Part shown: positions 17,697 to 27,090 of the stretch, piece by piece
Layout: each line of letters starts with the position of its first letter
Numbering within the stretch: the stretch's first letter is position 1
Source: JAOUJD01 sp963841815
Lineage (GTDB): Bacteria; Pseudomonadota; Gammaproteobacteria; Burkholderiales; Burkholderiaceae_F
Direction of reading: 5' to 3'
Assembly (NCBI GenBank): GCA_963841815.1
Contig: CAWJEE010000013.1
Span: 124,001-188,000 of the forward strand
DNA: 64,000 bases
Made by a program: the position numbers and the translations under genes
The notes under the pieces: generated by a model
Database searches by the model: none
What the model was told of the DNA's origin: nothing
The model's input: only the letters and a program-made list of their open reading frames with translations

Positions 17697-18361
17697 ATGG
17701 CCAAAGTGAAGTGGCTTGCCGTCGTCGTGTTGCTGGCCGCCTGTGCAGGCGGCCCGCCGGCGCCTGACTGGCAGGCCAACGCCACGGCTGCGCTGGATCG
17801 CGCGGTCGCTGCCTATCTCGTCGGCGACACGCAGGTCGCGAACGACCGAGTTCGATCTCGCCCGCCGAGAACTCGCACGCACCGGTCGCGCCGACCAGGT
17901 TGCACTGGCGGAGCTGACACGCTGCGCGGTACGGGTCGCGTCGCCTGGATGTCGGACCGTGCGAAGGATTCGAAAAGCTGCGGCCCGACGCATCTGCCGG
18001 CCGAACGGGCGTACGCCGACTACCTTGCCGGCCGGGTGCAGGCCTCGGACATCGCATTCCTGCCGGAACAGCATCGGTCCATTCGCCGCGCCGGGCCTCA
18101 GCGGCGACGCGGCCGTCGCAGCGTTGAAGTCCGTCGACGATCCGCTGGGCCGGTTGGTCGCCACCGCGCGTGCTGTTCAAGGACGGCCGTGCGAATCCGG
18201 CCGCCATCGCGCTTGCGGTCGACACCGCCTCAGCGCAGGGATGGCGTCGACCGCTGCTCGCATGGCTGGGCGTGCAGCTGGCGCTCGCGGAGAAGGCCGG
18301 AGATGCGGCCGCCGCCGAGCAACTGCGCCGGCGCATCGCGTTGGTCCAGGACACGAGGTAA
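17697..18361 (+). CDS. lipoprotein of the MCE locus (several frameshifts)
   Basis: Starts with a lipoprotein signal, KWLAVVVLLAACAGG, then helical segments: QANATAALDRAVAAYLVGD, TEFDLARRELARTGRADQVAL, AYADYLAGRVQASDIAFLPE, SGDAAVAALKSVDDPLGRL and PAAIALAVDTASAQGW. At least four one-base corrections (near 17848, 17945, 18085 and 18170) are needed. It begins 15 bases after the MCE gene, like the small outer-membrane or periplasmic partner lipoproteins that accompany MCE operons. No specific family is identified. Confidence 0.6.
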
Positions 18362-18461
18362 TCGACGCGAGCCGCGGAGCGGACTCGCATCGACGAGGCA
18401 TGGCTTGCGCGGCCGGCTTGCTCTCGGTCGCCCGATATTGGCGACGAGGTCAGGGGCGGGC

Positions 18462-18719
18462 GTGGCCGCCCGTGTCGAACTCAGGGACGCGGGCGGAACC
18501 TTGCGCCTGGTGGGATCGTCTCGCGGAGACAATTGCTCCGAACTGGATTTCCCTCTAGTCGTGAAACGTGCGACCAACTCCGAGCTCGTGTTCTCGGTGA
18601 GTGCGTCGCAGGTCCTGCGAGGGTGCTCGAACTACGCGGGCCGAGCCTCGCGAATCAGTGACGGGCGCCTGGAAGGGAAGTTCATGGATGGGACCATCAT
18701 CACTCTTGAGAAACAGTAG
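18462..18719 (+). CDS. hypothetical small protein
   Basis: An 85-residue reading from GTG 18462 with beta-rich character: VELRDAGGTLRLVGSSRG, LDFPLVVKRATNSELVFSV and DGRLEGKFMDGTIITLEKQ, with two Cys. Its base composition is less GC-biased than its neighbours. No ribosome-binding site is obvious, and the true start may lie upstream in a frameshifted stretch. No family is recognised. Confidence 0.35.
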   Translation: MAARVELRDAGGTLRLVGSSRGDNCSELDFPLVVKRATNSELVFSVSASQVLRGCSNYAGRASRISDGRLEGKFMDGTIITLEKQ

Positions 18720-18815
18720 TGCGCGCCGCAGCGCTGACGACTGGTTTGCGGACCCTGGCTGCACGCGAACGCAGATCGTGTTCCACGCCGGAAGCCTTCA
18801 GGCGTGGGTTCCGCA

Positions 18816-19205
18816 TCATGAGCCGTAGGAGGCCACTGAGGTGCCAGGCTGCGATGTGGCGTCGTAATCGATCAGGTCTGGCGCAGGCGTCGTCGCCACC
18901 GAATCGTCAATCGGCTCGCTGTAGGCCGCCACCGAGGCGCCCGGCTGCGTTGAGGCGTCGTAGTCGACCAGGTTCTTCACCACCGAATGATCAATTGGCG
19001 ACGCGGCCAACGCGGAGCCTTGCGCAGTCGGAGTTGGCAGCGCGCTGGCCGGCGGCCCCTGGACCAGGTCGATGGTAACTCCGATGACCCCCACTGCGCC
19101 GGCAACGAGGAGCAAGCGAGCGAAGGGGCGAGAAGACACGTGCCCCTGCGCGGGGGCCTCCCGGACTGAGTGATTGCGGTCAACGGCACCTTGTATTAGT
19201 AGCAT
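18816..19205 (-). CDS. hypothetical membrane-anchored protein with C-terminal repeats
   Basis: A 129-residue protein with a perfect AGGAGG ribosome-binding site before ATG 19205. One membrane helix (FARLLLVAGAVGVIGVTIDL, about residues 30-50) is followed by a Pro/Ala/Ser-rich tail. The tail holds two imperfect repeats: LVDYDASTQPGASVAAYSEP and LIDYDATSQPGTSVASYGS, each preceded by a D(H/D)SV segment. It is divergent from the sigma-54 activator gene. No family is recognised; a surface or periplasmic exposed repeat is plausible. Confidence 0.6.
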   Translation of the reverse strand: MLLIQGAVDRNHSVREAPAQGHVSSRPFARLLLVAGAVGVIGVTIDLVQGPPASALPTPTAQGSALAASPIDHSVVKNLVDYDASTQPGASVAAYSEPIDDSVATTPAPDLIDYDATSQPGTSVASYGS

Positions 19206-19313
19206 GTACGTTCCCTCCTGGTAGGCAGAGGAGCGCCCTCTGCGCGCTTCCAAGGCGCAACTTTCGTGCCGGATCCGCGCATCATCGGAATCAACGTCAT
19301 ACGCTTGGCCCCC

Positions 19314-19361
19314 GGGTCAAGCGATGGGTCAAAGGGTCAGCAAAGGGTCAACAATTGACCC
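19314..19361. promoter_or_regulatory. GGGTCAA repeat array
   Basis: Four direct copies of GGGTCA(A) start at 19314, 19326, 19334 and 19345, and one inverted copy TTGACCC lies at 19355-19361. The array sits in the 185-base divergent intergenic region, 30 to 77 bases upstream of the activator start. It resembles a multi-site operator or enhancer for a DNA-binding protein, possibly the activator itself. Further TTGACC words occur just after the gene (about 20943 and 21010). Confidence 0.5.
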
Positions 19362-19390
19362 TGGCAGCCGTAAGCGGAGGAGTCGAAGGC

Positions 19391-20941
19391 ATGTCGGCGG
19401 CGCTGGACGCTCTACTGGGCGAGAGCCCGCGAATGGTCGCGATCCGTGCCGACCTTGCGCGGCTGCTTGGCCGTCCATCGATCGCAGGTCGTCCGCCGCC
19501 GATCCTGATCCTTGGCGAAACCGGAACCGGTAAGGGGCTGCTGGCGCGTGCGATTCATGAGGCCGGGCCGCGCCGGGCCGCACCCTTCGTCGCGGTCAAC
19601 TGTGCTGCCATCCCCGACACCATGGTCGAGGCCGAGCTGTTCGGCCACGAGCGCGGCGCCTTCACCGATGCGCGCCAGGCCAAGGCCGGGCTCTTCCAGA
19701 CGGCCAACGGCGGGACGCTCTTCCTCGACGAAATCGGCCTCCTGCCCATGGCGCTGCAGGGCAAACTGCTTGCCGCACTCGAAGATCGCGCAGTGCGCCG
19801 TCTCGGCAGCACCCGAGCCGAGCCGGTTGACCTGGCGGTGGTAGCGGCGACCAGCGTGGACCTGAAGCGGGCGATCGGCGAGGGGCAGTTCCGCGAGGAT
19901 CTCTACCACAGGCTCGCCGTCGTCAGCTTCGAGTTGCCACCGCTGCGCGCGCGCGGCCGCGACATCCTGCGGCTCGCTGACCACTTTCTCGCCCGCGCGT
20001 CCGCCGACTATGGCCTCGCGCCTCTCACCCTCGCTCCGGACGCACGCGACCTGCTACTGGCCTACGCCTGGCCGGGCAACGTGCGCGAACTCGGTAACGT
20101 GCTGGAGCGCGCGGCACTGCTGTCGGTGGGCGACGAGATCACGGCCGCCATGCTCGACCTTCCCGTCAGCAAGGCCGCGGACGCTGCGGAGATGAGCGCG
20201 CGATCCGTTCCAGGGTCGCTCGACGATGCGCTGCGCGCCCGCATCGAAGCGGGCCTTCGGGCCTCTGGAGGCCGCATTCGCCAGGCGGCGGTGGCGCTCG
20301 GCATCTCGCGCAATACGCTGCGCGCGCGCATGGACAAGTACGGCCTGCGGCATCACGAGGAGGTGTCGAGTCCGCCGCCGCTCCCCATGCACGGCCCCGA
20401 AGGCGCGGTCCCGTCCGGGTGGGAACGTCGCCATCTCGCCTATCTGCGCACCCGGCTGGTCGCGTCGCCGATCGTCGACGTCGCACGCGCCTTGATGGAG
20501 GTCGCGCAGAAGGTCCGGAGCTTCGGCGGGCAGATCGAAGAGTCGAGCCCGACCGGGCTCATCGCCGTCTTCGGACTCGAGCCGGTCGACAACGCGCCCC
20601 ACCACGCCGCACTCGCGGCCCTCGCGATCCACGGTGCGGCGGCGCCTGCCCGCACGGCGTCGAGACGACACGTCGACGCAGTGATCGCCATCGATTGCGA
20701 TGACCACCTCGTCCGGCGACAGGGTTCCATCTGCAACATCGCGGTGGAGGGCAAGGGCGCCATGTGGTCCGTTCTCGAGGATCTCGTGGCGGTCGACGCC
20801 CCAGGGATGACCGTCGTCACTGCAGCGGTCGTCCCCTTCGTGATGCGACGCTTCGCCCTTGAACGTCTGCAGGACCCCCGCCGCGATGCGTGGGTGCTGC
20901 TGCGCCGAGAGGACAGGCCCGCATGTACACGATCGCGGTGA
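19391..20941 (+). CDS. sigma-54-dependent activator fused to a cyclase-like domain
   Basis: A 516-residue regulator. It begins directly with the AAA+ domain (no N-terminal sensor): Walker A GETGTGKG (42-49), loop GAFTDA (89-94) in place of the usual GAFTGA, Walker B LFLDEIG (110-116), and RAYAWPGNVRELG-type end. A Fis-like helix-turn-helix follows (RIRQAAVALGISRNTLRARM). The last 170 residues resemble a class III nucleotide cyclase homology domain (SFGGQIEESSPTGLIAVFG, AHHAALAALAIH) but lack the metal-binding Asp residues, so this part is probably a sensor or oligomeriser. ATG 19391 is chosen for its AGGAG; an upstream TTG lies in the repeat array. Confidence 0.82.
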   Translation: MSAALDALLGESPRMVAIRADLARLLGRPSIAGRPPPILILGETGTGKGLLARAIHEAGPRRAAPFVAVNCAAIPDTMVEAELFGHERGAFTDARQAKAGLFQTANGGTLFLDEIGLLPMALQGKLLAALEDRAVRRLGSTRAEPVDLAVVAATSVDLKRAIGEGQFREDLYHRLAVVSFELPPLRARGRDILRLADHFLARASADYGLAPLTLAPDARDLLLAYAWPGNVRELGNVLERAALLSVGDEITAAMLDLPVSKAADAAEMSARSVPGSLDDALRARIEAGLRASGGRIRQAAVALGISRNTLRARMDKYGLRHHEEVSSPPPLPMHGPEGAVPSGWERRHLAYLRTRLVASPIVDVARALMEVAQKVRSFGGQIEESSPTGLIAVFGLEPVDNAPHHAALAALAIHGAAAPARTASRRHVDAVIAIDCDDHLVRRQGSICNIAVEGKGAMWSVLEDLVAVDAPGMTVVTAAVVPFVMRRFALERLQDPRRDAWVLLRREDRPACTRSR

Positions 20942-21152
20942 ATTGACCCATCTGATCGTTCTCGCCTGACCCGATCAGGAGCAGCGCAAGTCCTCCGCGT
21001 TGTGAGGAATTGACCAGTAGCAGGCGGTTCACCACGAGACGATCGTCCGGGTCAGAGGCGTGCGATCGTCAACACCCATGCGCTTCGCGGGAAGTGGAAG
21101 TCGAGCCGATGGGTCGCGCCAACGGCACGTTGGCGGCATAGCCGCAAGAAAG

Positions 21153-21182
21153 GAAAAGGGGCTGCATCGCTGCAACCCCTTG
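21153..21182 (-). terminator. intrinsic terminator of tRNA-Arg
   Basis: On the minus strand, arms GGGGTTGCA and TGCAGCCCC (one G-T pair) enclose GCGA and are followed by TTTT. It lies just after the tRNA-Arg 3' end. Confidence 0.75.
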
Positions 21183-21188
21183 AATGTA

Positions 21189-21265
21189 TGGCGCGCCCGG
21201 CAGGATTCGAACCCACGACCCCTTGGTTCGTAGCCAAGTACTCTATCCAACTGAGCTACGGGCGC
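21189..21265 (-). tRNA. tRNA-Arg(ACG)
   Basis: Cloverleaf on the minus strand: acceptor GCGCCCG/CGGGCGC, D arm AGCTCAGTTGGATAGAGT, anticodon stem CTTGG/CCAAG enclosing CTACGAA (anticodon ACG, read as ICG), and T loop GGTTCGAATCC. CCA is encoded at 21189-21191. The intergenic stretch 20942-21152 holds nothing else recognisable. Confidence 0.96.
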
Positions 21266-21360
21266 GCGCGGGTCGCGAGTCTAGCACAGGGCCTTTCGCT
21301 GGCCGGGCCGACGGCTCGACGCGTCCGCTGCGCCGGGTCGCCATTAGAACATCACTCCGG

Positions 21361-21564
21361 TCAGTCCGACAGGATGAATGTCACCTTGAGTATCACCTTG
21401 TAACCGGTGACCTTGCCATTGTCGATGGTCACTTCCTGATCCTTGACCCAGGCGCCCTTCACATTCTTCAGCGTCTTGTTGGCGCGCTCGACGCCCTGGA
21501 CGATCGCATCCTGAAAACTCACCGTACTGACACTGCTGATTTCGGTGATGCGTGCAACGGTCAT
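21361..21564 (-). CDS. dodecin family flavin-binding protein
   Basis: A 67-residue protein matching dodecins, which assemble into hollow dodecamers that store flavin or coenzyme A. Segments: ARITEISSVSTVSFQDAIVQG, RANKTLKNVKGAWVKDQEV with the flavin-stacking Trp, and KVTGYKVILKVTFILSD. Length and strand-helix-strand-strand order fit. The start at 21564 is the natural dodecin start; longer readings in frame are rejected. Confidence 0.88.
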   Translation of the reverse strand: MTVARITEISSVSTVSFQDAIVQGVERANKTLKNVKGAWVKDQEVTIDNGKVTGYKVILKVTFILSD

Positions 21565-21719
21565 GGTCCGTCCTTCACGGTGGAGGCTCCGTTTCGGAGT
21601 CGAAGCGATCAGTCTGCGCCCTTCTGCGCCACTCCAAACAGCAGCGGCTTCACGCAAACGCGTGGAGCCGAGTCCTGCGCACCCCGCTTGTCTGTCATAG
21701 GAACTAGTACGGAGGCGCC

Positions 21720-22079
21720 ATGGATCGCAAGCTTGTGTCCGTTCAAGACCGCGGACTCGAGCACCTTGCTCGCAAGCACGGCACGACCGCCGCAAAGGTC
21801 ACGGAGAAGCCAGCCGAGGAAGTGGCGCAAGTTCGGTGGACATGCACTCCCGGAGGGACATCCCGATCCCGGGATGCTCCTCCCCAATGCGCGCTATCGA
21901 GCGACTTCAGCGCGCGGCGGCACGTAGTTTCACGATTGACCCGCCAATGGCGCCGGCGCAAATTGACTGCCCTCTCACCAACGCGATCAGGTTTCGGGCG
22001 TCGTCCGATGGACAAGAAGAAAGCGCACGCACCGGGCTGCCGCATCGGGATGCCACCGTCCCGTCGCGTCACTTCCTGA
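21720..22079 (+). CDS. weak hypothetical reading, DUF3606-like at the N-terminus
   Basis: A GGAGG site precedes ATG 21720. The first 35 residues (DRKLVSVQDRGLEHLARKHGT) resemble the small DUF3606 proteins (an Asp-Arg-Lys start, then a short helical domain), but similarity is lost after that and the rest looks non-coding, perhaps through a frameshift or truncation. I would treat it as a possible remnant. Confidence 0.25.
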   Translation: MDRKLVSVQDRGLEHLARKHGTTAAKVTEKPAEEVAQVRWTCTPGGTSRSRDAPPQCALSSDFSARRHVVSRLTRQWRRRKLTALSPTRSGFGRRPMDKKKAHAPGCRIGMPPSRRVTS

Positions 22080-22086
22080 GGCGCGA

Positions 22087-22767
22087 TTGTTTCTACGAAC
22101 CGAGGTGGGACGGTTGCCCCTTCCCCGCGCTCTGCGGCGCTGGCTACACCCGCCTCCCCACTCGAGCGATGGCCCCCGCGAAGTGCCGAAGACGCGGGCG
22201 TGGCCGCACGGCTCCAGCACGCTGACCACGGCGGCGCGTGCCTCCTTGCACGTCGATCCCGTCGTCACCGATGCGCTGATAGACGACCTGTTGCCTGCCG
22301 TGGACTACAGCGCGCTCTTCGGGTCGACGGTGATCGATACCGACACACGCCGGGCGCGGGAGGCGGAGAGCCGCCAGCAGGCCGACGCCGCGCGCGCCTT
22401 CCGCGCGCTGCTCGTGGACCCGTCCCGTCTGGGCTACACCTACTTCATCCGGCGCTGGGTCGAGCGCGGCATGTCACCCCGCGACGCCGAACGCCGCTTC
22501 GTCCACCTGCTTGCCGATCTGAAGGATCTCGAAGCGGAATTGCGCCTCCATGCGGGCGGCGCCGGACCGCCTGGCGTCAACAAGGGCGACACGCCGGTCG
22601 ATCGGCTTGTACTCACCGCCGCCGATAGTTGGCGCCGGTACACCGACCAGCAGCCCGATACGAGCGAGGCGTCGGCGTTCGTGAAGTTCTGCCTGGCGCT
22701 CGCGTCGCTGGCCGAGTTGCCATTGAGCCGCGACCGGATCCACCGCGTTCTCGACAGGGGCGCATAG
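22087..22767 (+). CDS. hypothetical protein
   Basis: A 226-residue reading; the C-terminal 170 residues look truly coding. That part is helical and charged: VTDALIDDLLPAVDYSALFG, RAREAESRQQADAARAFRALL, YTYFIRRWVERGMSPRDAERR, LADLKDLEAELRLHAGG and FVKFCLALASLAELPLSRDR. The first 55 residues are Pro/Arg-rich and may be untranslated, with the real start further in. No family is recognised. It sits in an accessory-looking stretch between two tRNA genes. Confidence 0.45.
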   Translation: MFLRTEVGRLPLPRALRRWLHPPPHSSDGPREVPKTRAWPHGSSTLTTAARASLHVDPVVTDALIDDLLPAVDYSALFGSTVIDTDTRRAREAESRQQADAARAFRALLVDPSRLGYTYFIRRWVERGMSPRDAERRFVHLLADLKDLEAELRLHAGGAGPPGVNKGDTPVDRLVLTAADSWRRYTDQQPDTSEASAFVKFCLALASLAELPLSRDRIHRVLDRGA

Positions 22768-22950
22768 GTCGTAGCGCCATCGATCCAGGTGCCGATCGCC
22801 GCCGCAGTCCCGGCGCCTCTTCCGGCAGGCTTCAGAACACCGTCGCGCAGGCGTTGCTGCCACACCCCCGGGCGGCGCGACCACTCCGCCGAACTGCGTT
22901 CGCGCGCACAGATGAACCACCCGCAGGTTCTTGTGTGAGATCAGGCCGAA

Positions 22951-22993
22951 AAGAAATCGCCCGCAGGCGGTTTCTGGCGGAGACGGACGGATT
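22951..22993 (-). repeat. relic: tRNA-Ser 3' end plus terminator-like hairpin
   Basis: Bases 22975-22993 repeat exactly the 19 bases that form the 3' end of the tRNA-Ser(GCU) gene including CCA (23157-23175). On the minus strand the copy is followed by a hairpin (arms GAAACCGCC and GGCGATTTC) and TTTT, the same tRNA-end-then-terminator order as the intact gene. The rest of 22768-23125 shows no gene. Confidence 0.6.
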
Positions 22994-23125
22994 GCCCGGG
23001 CTGCGCCTTCGTCCCTGCGCTGCGCTCCGGGACCACCCTCGGCGGCGCCGAGGTTGTCCTTCGCGCGGCTGCGCCGCGCTCGTCGAACCGGGGACGGCTC
23101 TCGCACCGTCGCATCTGCGCCAAGC

Positions 23126-23153
23126 AAAAACGCCCCCGGTTGGGGGCGTTTTT
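23126..23153. terminator. bidirectional intrinsic terminator
   Basis: Perfect 12-base arms AAAAACGCCCCC and GGGGGCGTTTTT around GGTT. Runs of A and T on both sides make it active in either direction; on the minus strand it follows tRNA-Ser(GCU) directly. Confidence 0.85.
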
Positions 23154-23156
23154 ACT

Positions 23157-23250
23157 TGGCGGAGACGGACGGATTCGAACCGTCGATGCACGTTTTTGCG
23201 CGCATGCTCCCTTAGCAGGGGAGTGCCTTCGACCACTCGGCCACGTCTCC
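23157..23250 (-). tRNA. tRNA-Ser(GCU)
   Basis: Type II tRNA on the minus strand. Acceptor GGAGACG/CGTCTCC, D arm GCCGAGTGGTCGAAGGC, anticodon stem CTCCC/GGGAG with loop CTGCTAA (anticodon GCU), long variable arm, T loop GGTTCGAATCC, and encoded CCA (23157-23159). Confidence 0.96.
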
Positions 23251-23270
23251 GGTGAAGCCAGAAAAGCAAG

Positions 23271-23290
23271 GCGCGGGCGAAAGCCCGCGC
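23271..23290 (-). terminator. hairpin downstream of lysC
   Basis: Perfect arms GCGCGGGC and GCCCGCGC around a four-base loop, followed on the minus strand by CTTGCTTTTCT. It is positioned to end lysC transcription before tRNA-Ser(GCU). Confidence 0.6.
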
Positions 23291-23333
23291 ACGAGCGGGA
23301 GTTTAGTCGTTGCCGCCCGCGCCGGCAACGTGT

Positions 23334-24590
23334 TCAGCCAACCACGTTCTCCAGGCCAAACGCCTTGTGCAGGGCGCGGACCGCGAGTTCCATGTACTTG
23401 TCCTCGACCACCACCGAGATCTTGATCTCGCTGGTGGAGATCATCTGGATGTTGATCCCCTCCTCGGAGAGGGTGCGGAACATCAGGCTCGCGATGCCGA
23501 CGTGCGAGCGCATCGCGATGCCGACGACCGACACCTTGGCGATCTTCTGGTCGCCGACGATCTCGCGCGCGCCCACGTGCTGCTTCACCTTGGTGTTCAG
23601 CACTTCCATCGCCTTTGCGTACTCGTTGCGGTGGACGGTGAACGAGAAGTCGGTCGTGCCCTCGACGCTGATGTTCTGCACGATCATGTCGACGTCGATG
23701 TTGGCGTCGGCGATCGGGCCGAGGATCTGGTAGGCGATGCCGGGCCGGTCGGGCACCCGTGTCAGCGTGATCTTGGCTTCGTCGCGCGAGAACGCGACGC
23801 CGGATATGACGGCCTTTTCCATCGTGTGGTCATCCTCGAAGGTGATCAGGGTGCCGGAGTTCGCCTCCACGGCAAGCGGGAGATCGGGATCGGTCAGGCT
23901 GGAGAGCACGCGCAGCGGAACCTTGTACTTGCCGGCGAACTCGACGGAGCGGATCTGCAGCACCTTGGAGCCGAGGCTCGCCATTTCAAGCATTTCCTCG
24001 AAGGTGATCCGCTTCAGGCGCTGCGCCTCGGGAACGATGCGCGGGTCGGTCGTGTAGACACCGTCGACGTCCGTGTAGATCAGGCACTCGTCGGCCTTCA
24101 GCGCGGCGGCCAGCGCGACGGCCGAGGTGTCGGAGCCGCCTCGACCGAGCGTGGTGAGATTGCCGTGCTCGTCCGCGCCCTGGAAGCCCGCCACGACGAC
24201 GATCGTGCCCTGCGCGAGGTCCGCGCGCATCTTCTTCTCGTCGATGTCGATGATCCGCGCCTTGGTGAATGCGCTGTCGGTCAGCACGTGCACCTGCGGC
24301 CCGGTGTAGCTCTTGGCCTCGAGGCCGCGATCCTTCAGCGCCATCGACAGCAGCCCGATCGTGACCTGCTCGCCGGTGGACGCGATCACGTCCAGCTCGC
24401 GCGGGTCGGGGCTCGCCTGGATTTCCTTCGCGAGCGCGATGAGCCGATTGGTCTCCCCGCTCATCGCGGAGACGACGACCACCAGCTGGTGTCCGGCGCG
24501 ATGCCACTTCTCGAGGCGGCGCGCCACGTTGCGGATGCGTTCGACGCTGCCGACCGACGTACCGCCGTACTTGTGAACGATGAGAGCCAT
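23334..24590 (-). CDS. lysC: aspartate kinase
   Basis: Catalyses ATP-dependent phosphorylation of aspartate, the first step to lysine, threonine, methionine and diaminopimelate. It has 418 residues, the usual length of the monofunctional enzyme with two C-terminal ACT domains that mediate allosteric feedback. Motifs: VHKYGGTSVGS at the N-terminus, GFQGADEHGNLTTLGRGGSD (kinase core), then ACT segments such as ITLTRVPDRPGIAYQILG and VSVVGIAMRSHVGIASLMF. The frame is intact. It stands in the housekeeping block upstream of tRNA-Ser. Confidence 0.97.
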   Translation of the reverse strand: MALIVHKYGGTSVGSVERIRNVARRLEKWHRAGHQLVVVVSAMSGETNRLIALAKEIQASPDPRELDVIASTGEQVTIGLLSMALKDRGLEAKSYTGPQVHVLTDSAFTKARIIDIDEKKMRADLAQGTIVVVAGFQGADEHGNLTTLGRGGSDTSAVALAAALKADECLIYTDVDGVYTTDPRIVPEAQRLKRITFEEMLEMASLGSKVLQIRSVEFAGKYKVPLRVLSSLTDPDLPLAVEANSGTLITFEDDHTMEKAVISGVAFSRDEAKITLTRVPDRPGIAYQILGPIADANIDVDMIVQNISVEGTTDFSFTVHRNEYAKAMEVLNTKVKQHVGAREIVGDQKIAKVSVVGIAMRSHVGIASLMFRTLSEEGINIQMISTSEIKISVVVEDKYMELAVRALHKAFGLENVVG

Positions 24591-26108
24591 GATCGGCCGA
24601 GCCCCGCCTTCCCCGCTTGATGAGCAACCGTGAATTATAAGGAGCGCGCGCGGCGCGTCCTGAGCTGCGTCAGGGATTGCGGTCGATCAGCCCGGCGTCC
24701 GGCTGCCATTCGACGACGACGCGCTCGCCGTCGCGGTCGGTCATCCTGACGTCGGAGCCGAGTCCGGCGACGTAGATCAGCTCGCCCTTGCGCCACACGA
24801 GCGGCAGCCGGCCGCGCTCGAACTCCGGGATGCCCGCGTCCTGGAACAGCCGCTTCAGCGTCTTCGAGGGGCGCGTCGGGTGCGGCTTGAAGCGCTCCCC
24901 GCCGCCGCGCGGGCGCACTTCGAGGACGGACTCACGCAGCCAGGCGGGATCGAAGCCCTCCTCGTCGACGACCGGAGTGAAGCGGAGCGCCCCACCCCAG
25001 CCCGGGAACGCTGATCTCGTCTTCGCCCTGCCAGCGGAAGGCCTGGACGTCGTGCGAATCGGTCTCGGCGTCCTTCAGCAGCAGCAGGCCGCGGTAGCGC
25101 CGCACCTCGCGGTCGCCGACCCGCACCAGCAGGCGCGCGTCGCTGCGCGCCGTGCGGGCCTGGTCGAGCAGTTCGAGCAGGCGCGCGCGACTCGGCGACT
25201 CGACGCCGGCGCGATCGAGCCAGGCGCGCACCAGTGCCGTCTGGCGGGCGAGCGGCAGCGCGGTGACGCGATCGAGCCGGACCATCCCGTCGGGCGCGCC
25301 GTCCGAAGCCTGCGCGAGGTCCGTCTCGGCGCTCGACCGCAGCGCCTCGGCGGCCTCGGCGACGAGGTCGATCGAGCGCGCCGCCGCCGCGCGGAAGCCG
25401 GGACGAAGCGCGTCGAGCCGCGGCATGACGTCCGCGCGCAGCGCGTTGCGCAGCAGGGCCTGCTCGTCGTTCGATTCGTCCTCGACGTGCGGGATGCCGA
25501 ACGCCGCCAGGTACGCCTCGATCGCGGACCGCGCGACGTCGACGAACGGCCGGACGAGCAGCAGGTCGCCGCCGAAGCTGCGGCTCGGCGGAAACGCGGC
25601 CAGGCCGTCGACGCCCGCTCCGCGCAGCCACTGGATCAGGAACGTCTCGAGACGGTCTTCGCGATGGTGGGCCGTCAGGACGATGCGCGCGCCGACGTCG
25701 CGGGCTGCCTCCGCCAGCGCGCCGTAGCGCGCTTCGCGCGCCGCCGCCTCGAGCCCGCGCCCCCGGCGCCGCACCTCGACGCGCCGCGCGACCAGCGGAA
25801 CCTCGCGCGCGGCACACTCGGCTTCGCAGTGAGCCAGCCAGTCGTCGGCATGGGGACTGAGGCCGTGGTGGACGTGCACCGCGAGCAGGCGGCGGATTCC
25901 CGAGCCGCGGACCCGCGCGAGCCGTGCCGCCGCATCGAGCAGCGCCATCGAATCGCGGCCGCCGCTGAGCGCGACGACGACGACCTCGCCGCGGCGCGCC
26001 GGCACCCGCTTCATCGGCTCCGAGCTTTGCGCCGCTTCGTCGCGCAGCCGGTCGAGCGCGCGGGCGAGCGCGTCGCGAACGGACTGCAGCAGCGGCGACG
26101 AATCCGGA

Positions 26109-27083
<975 letters not shown>

Positions 27084-27090
27084 GGTTCGC

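Noticed and set aside
19355..19390. TTG 19355 as start of the sigma-54 activator
   Set aside because: It falls inside the inverted TTGACCC repeat and has no ribosome-binding site, while ATG 19391 has AGGAG at proper spacing.
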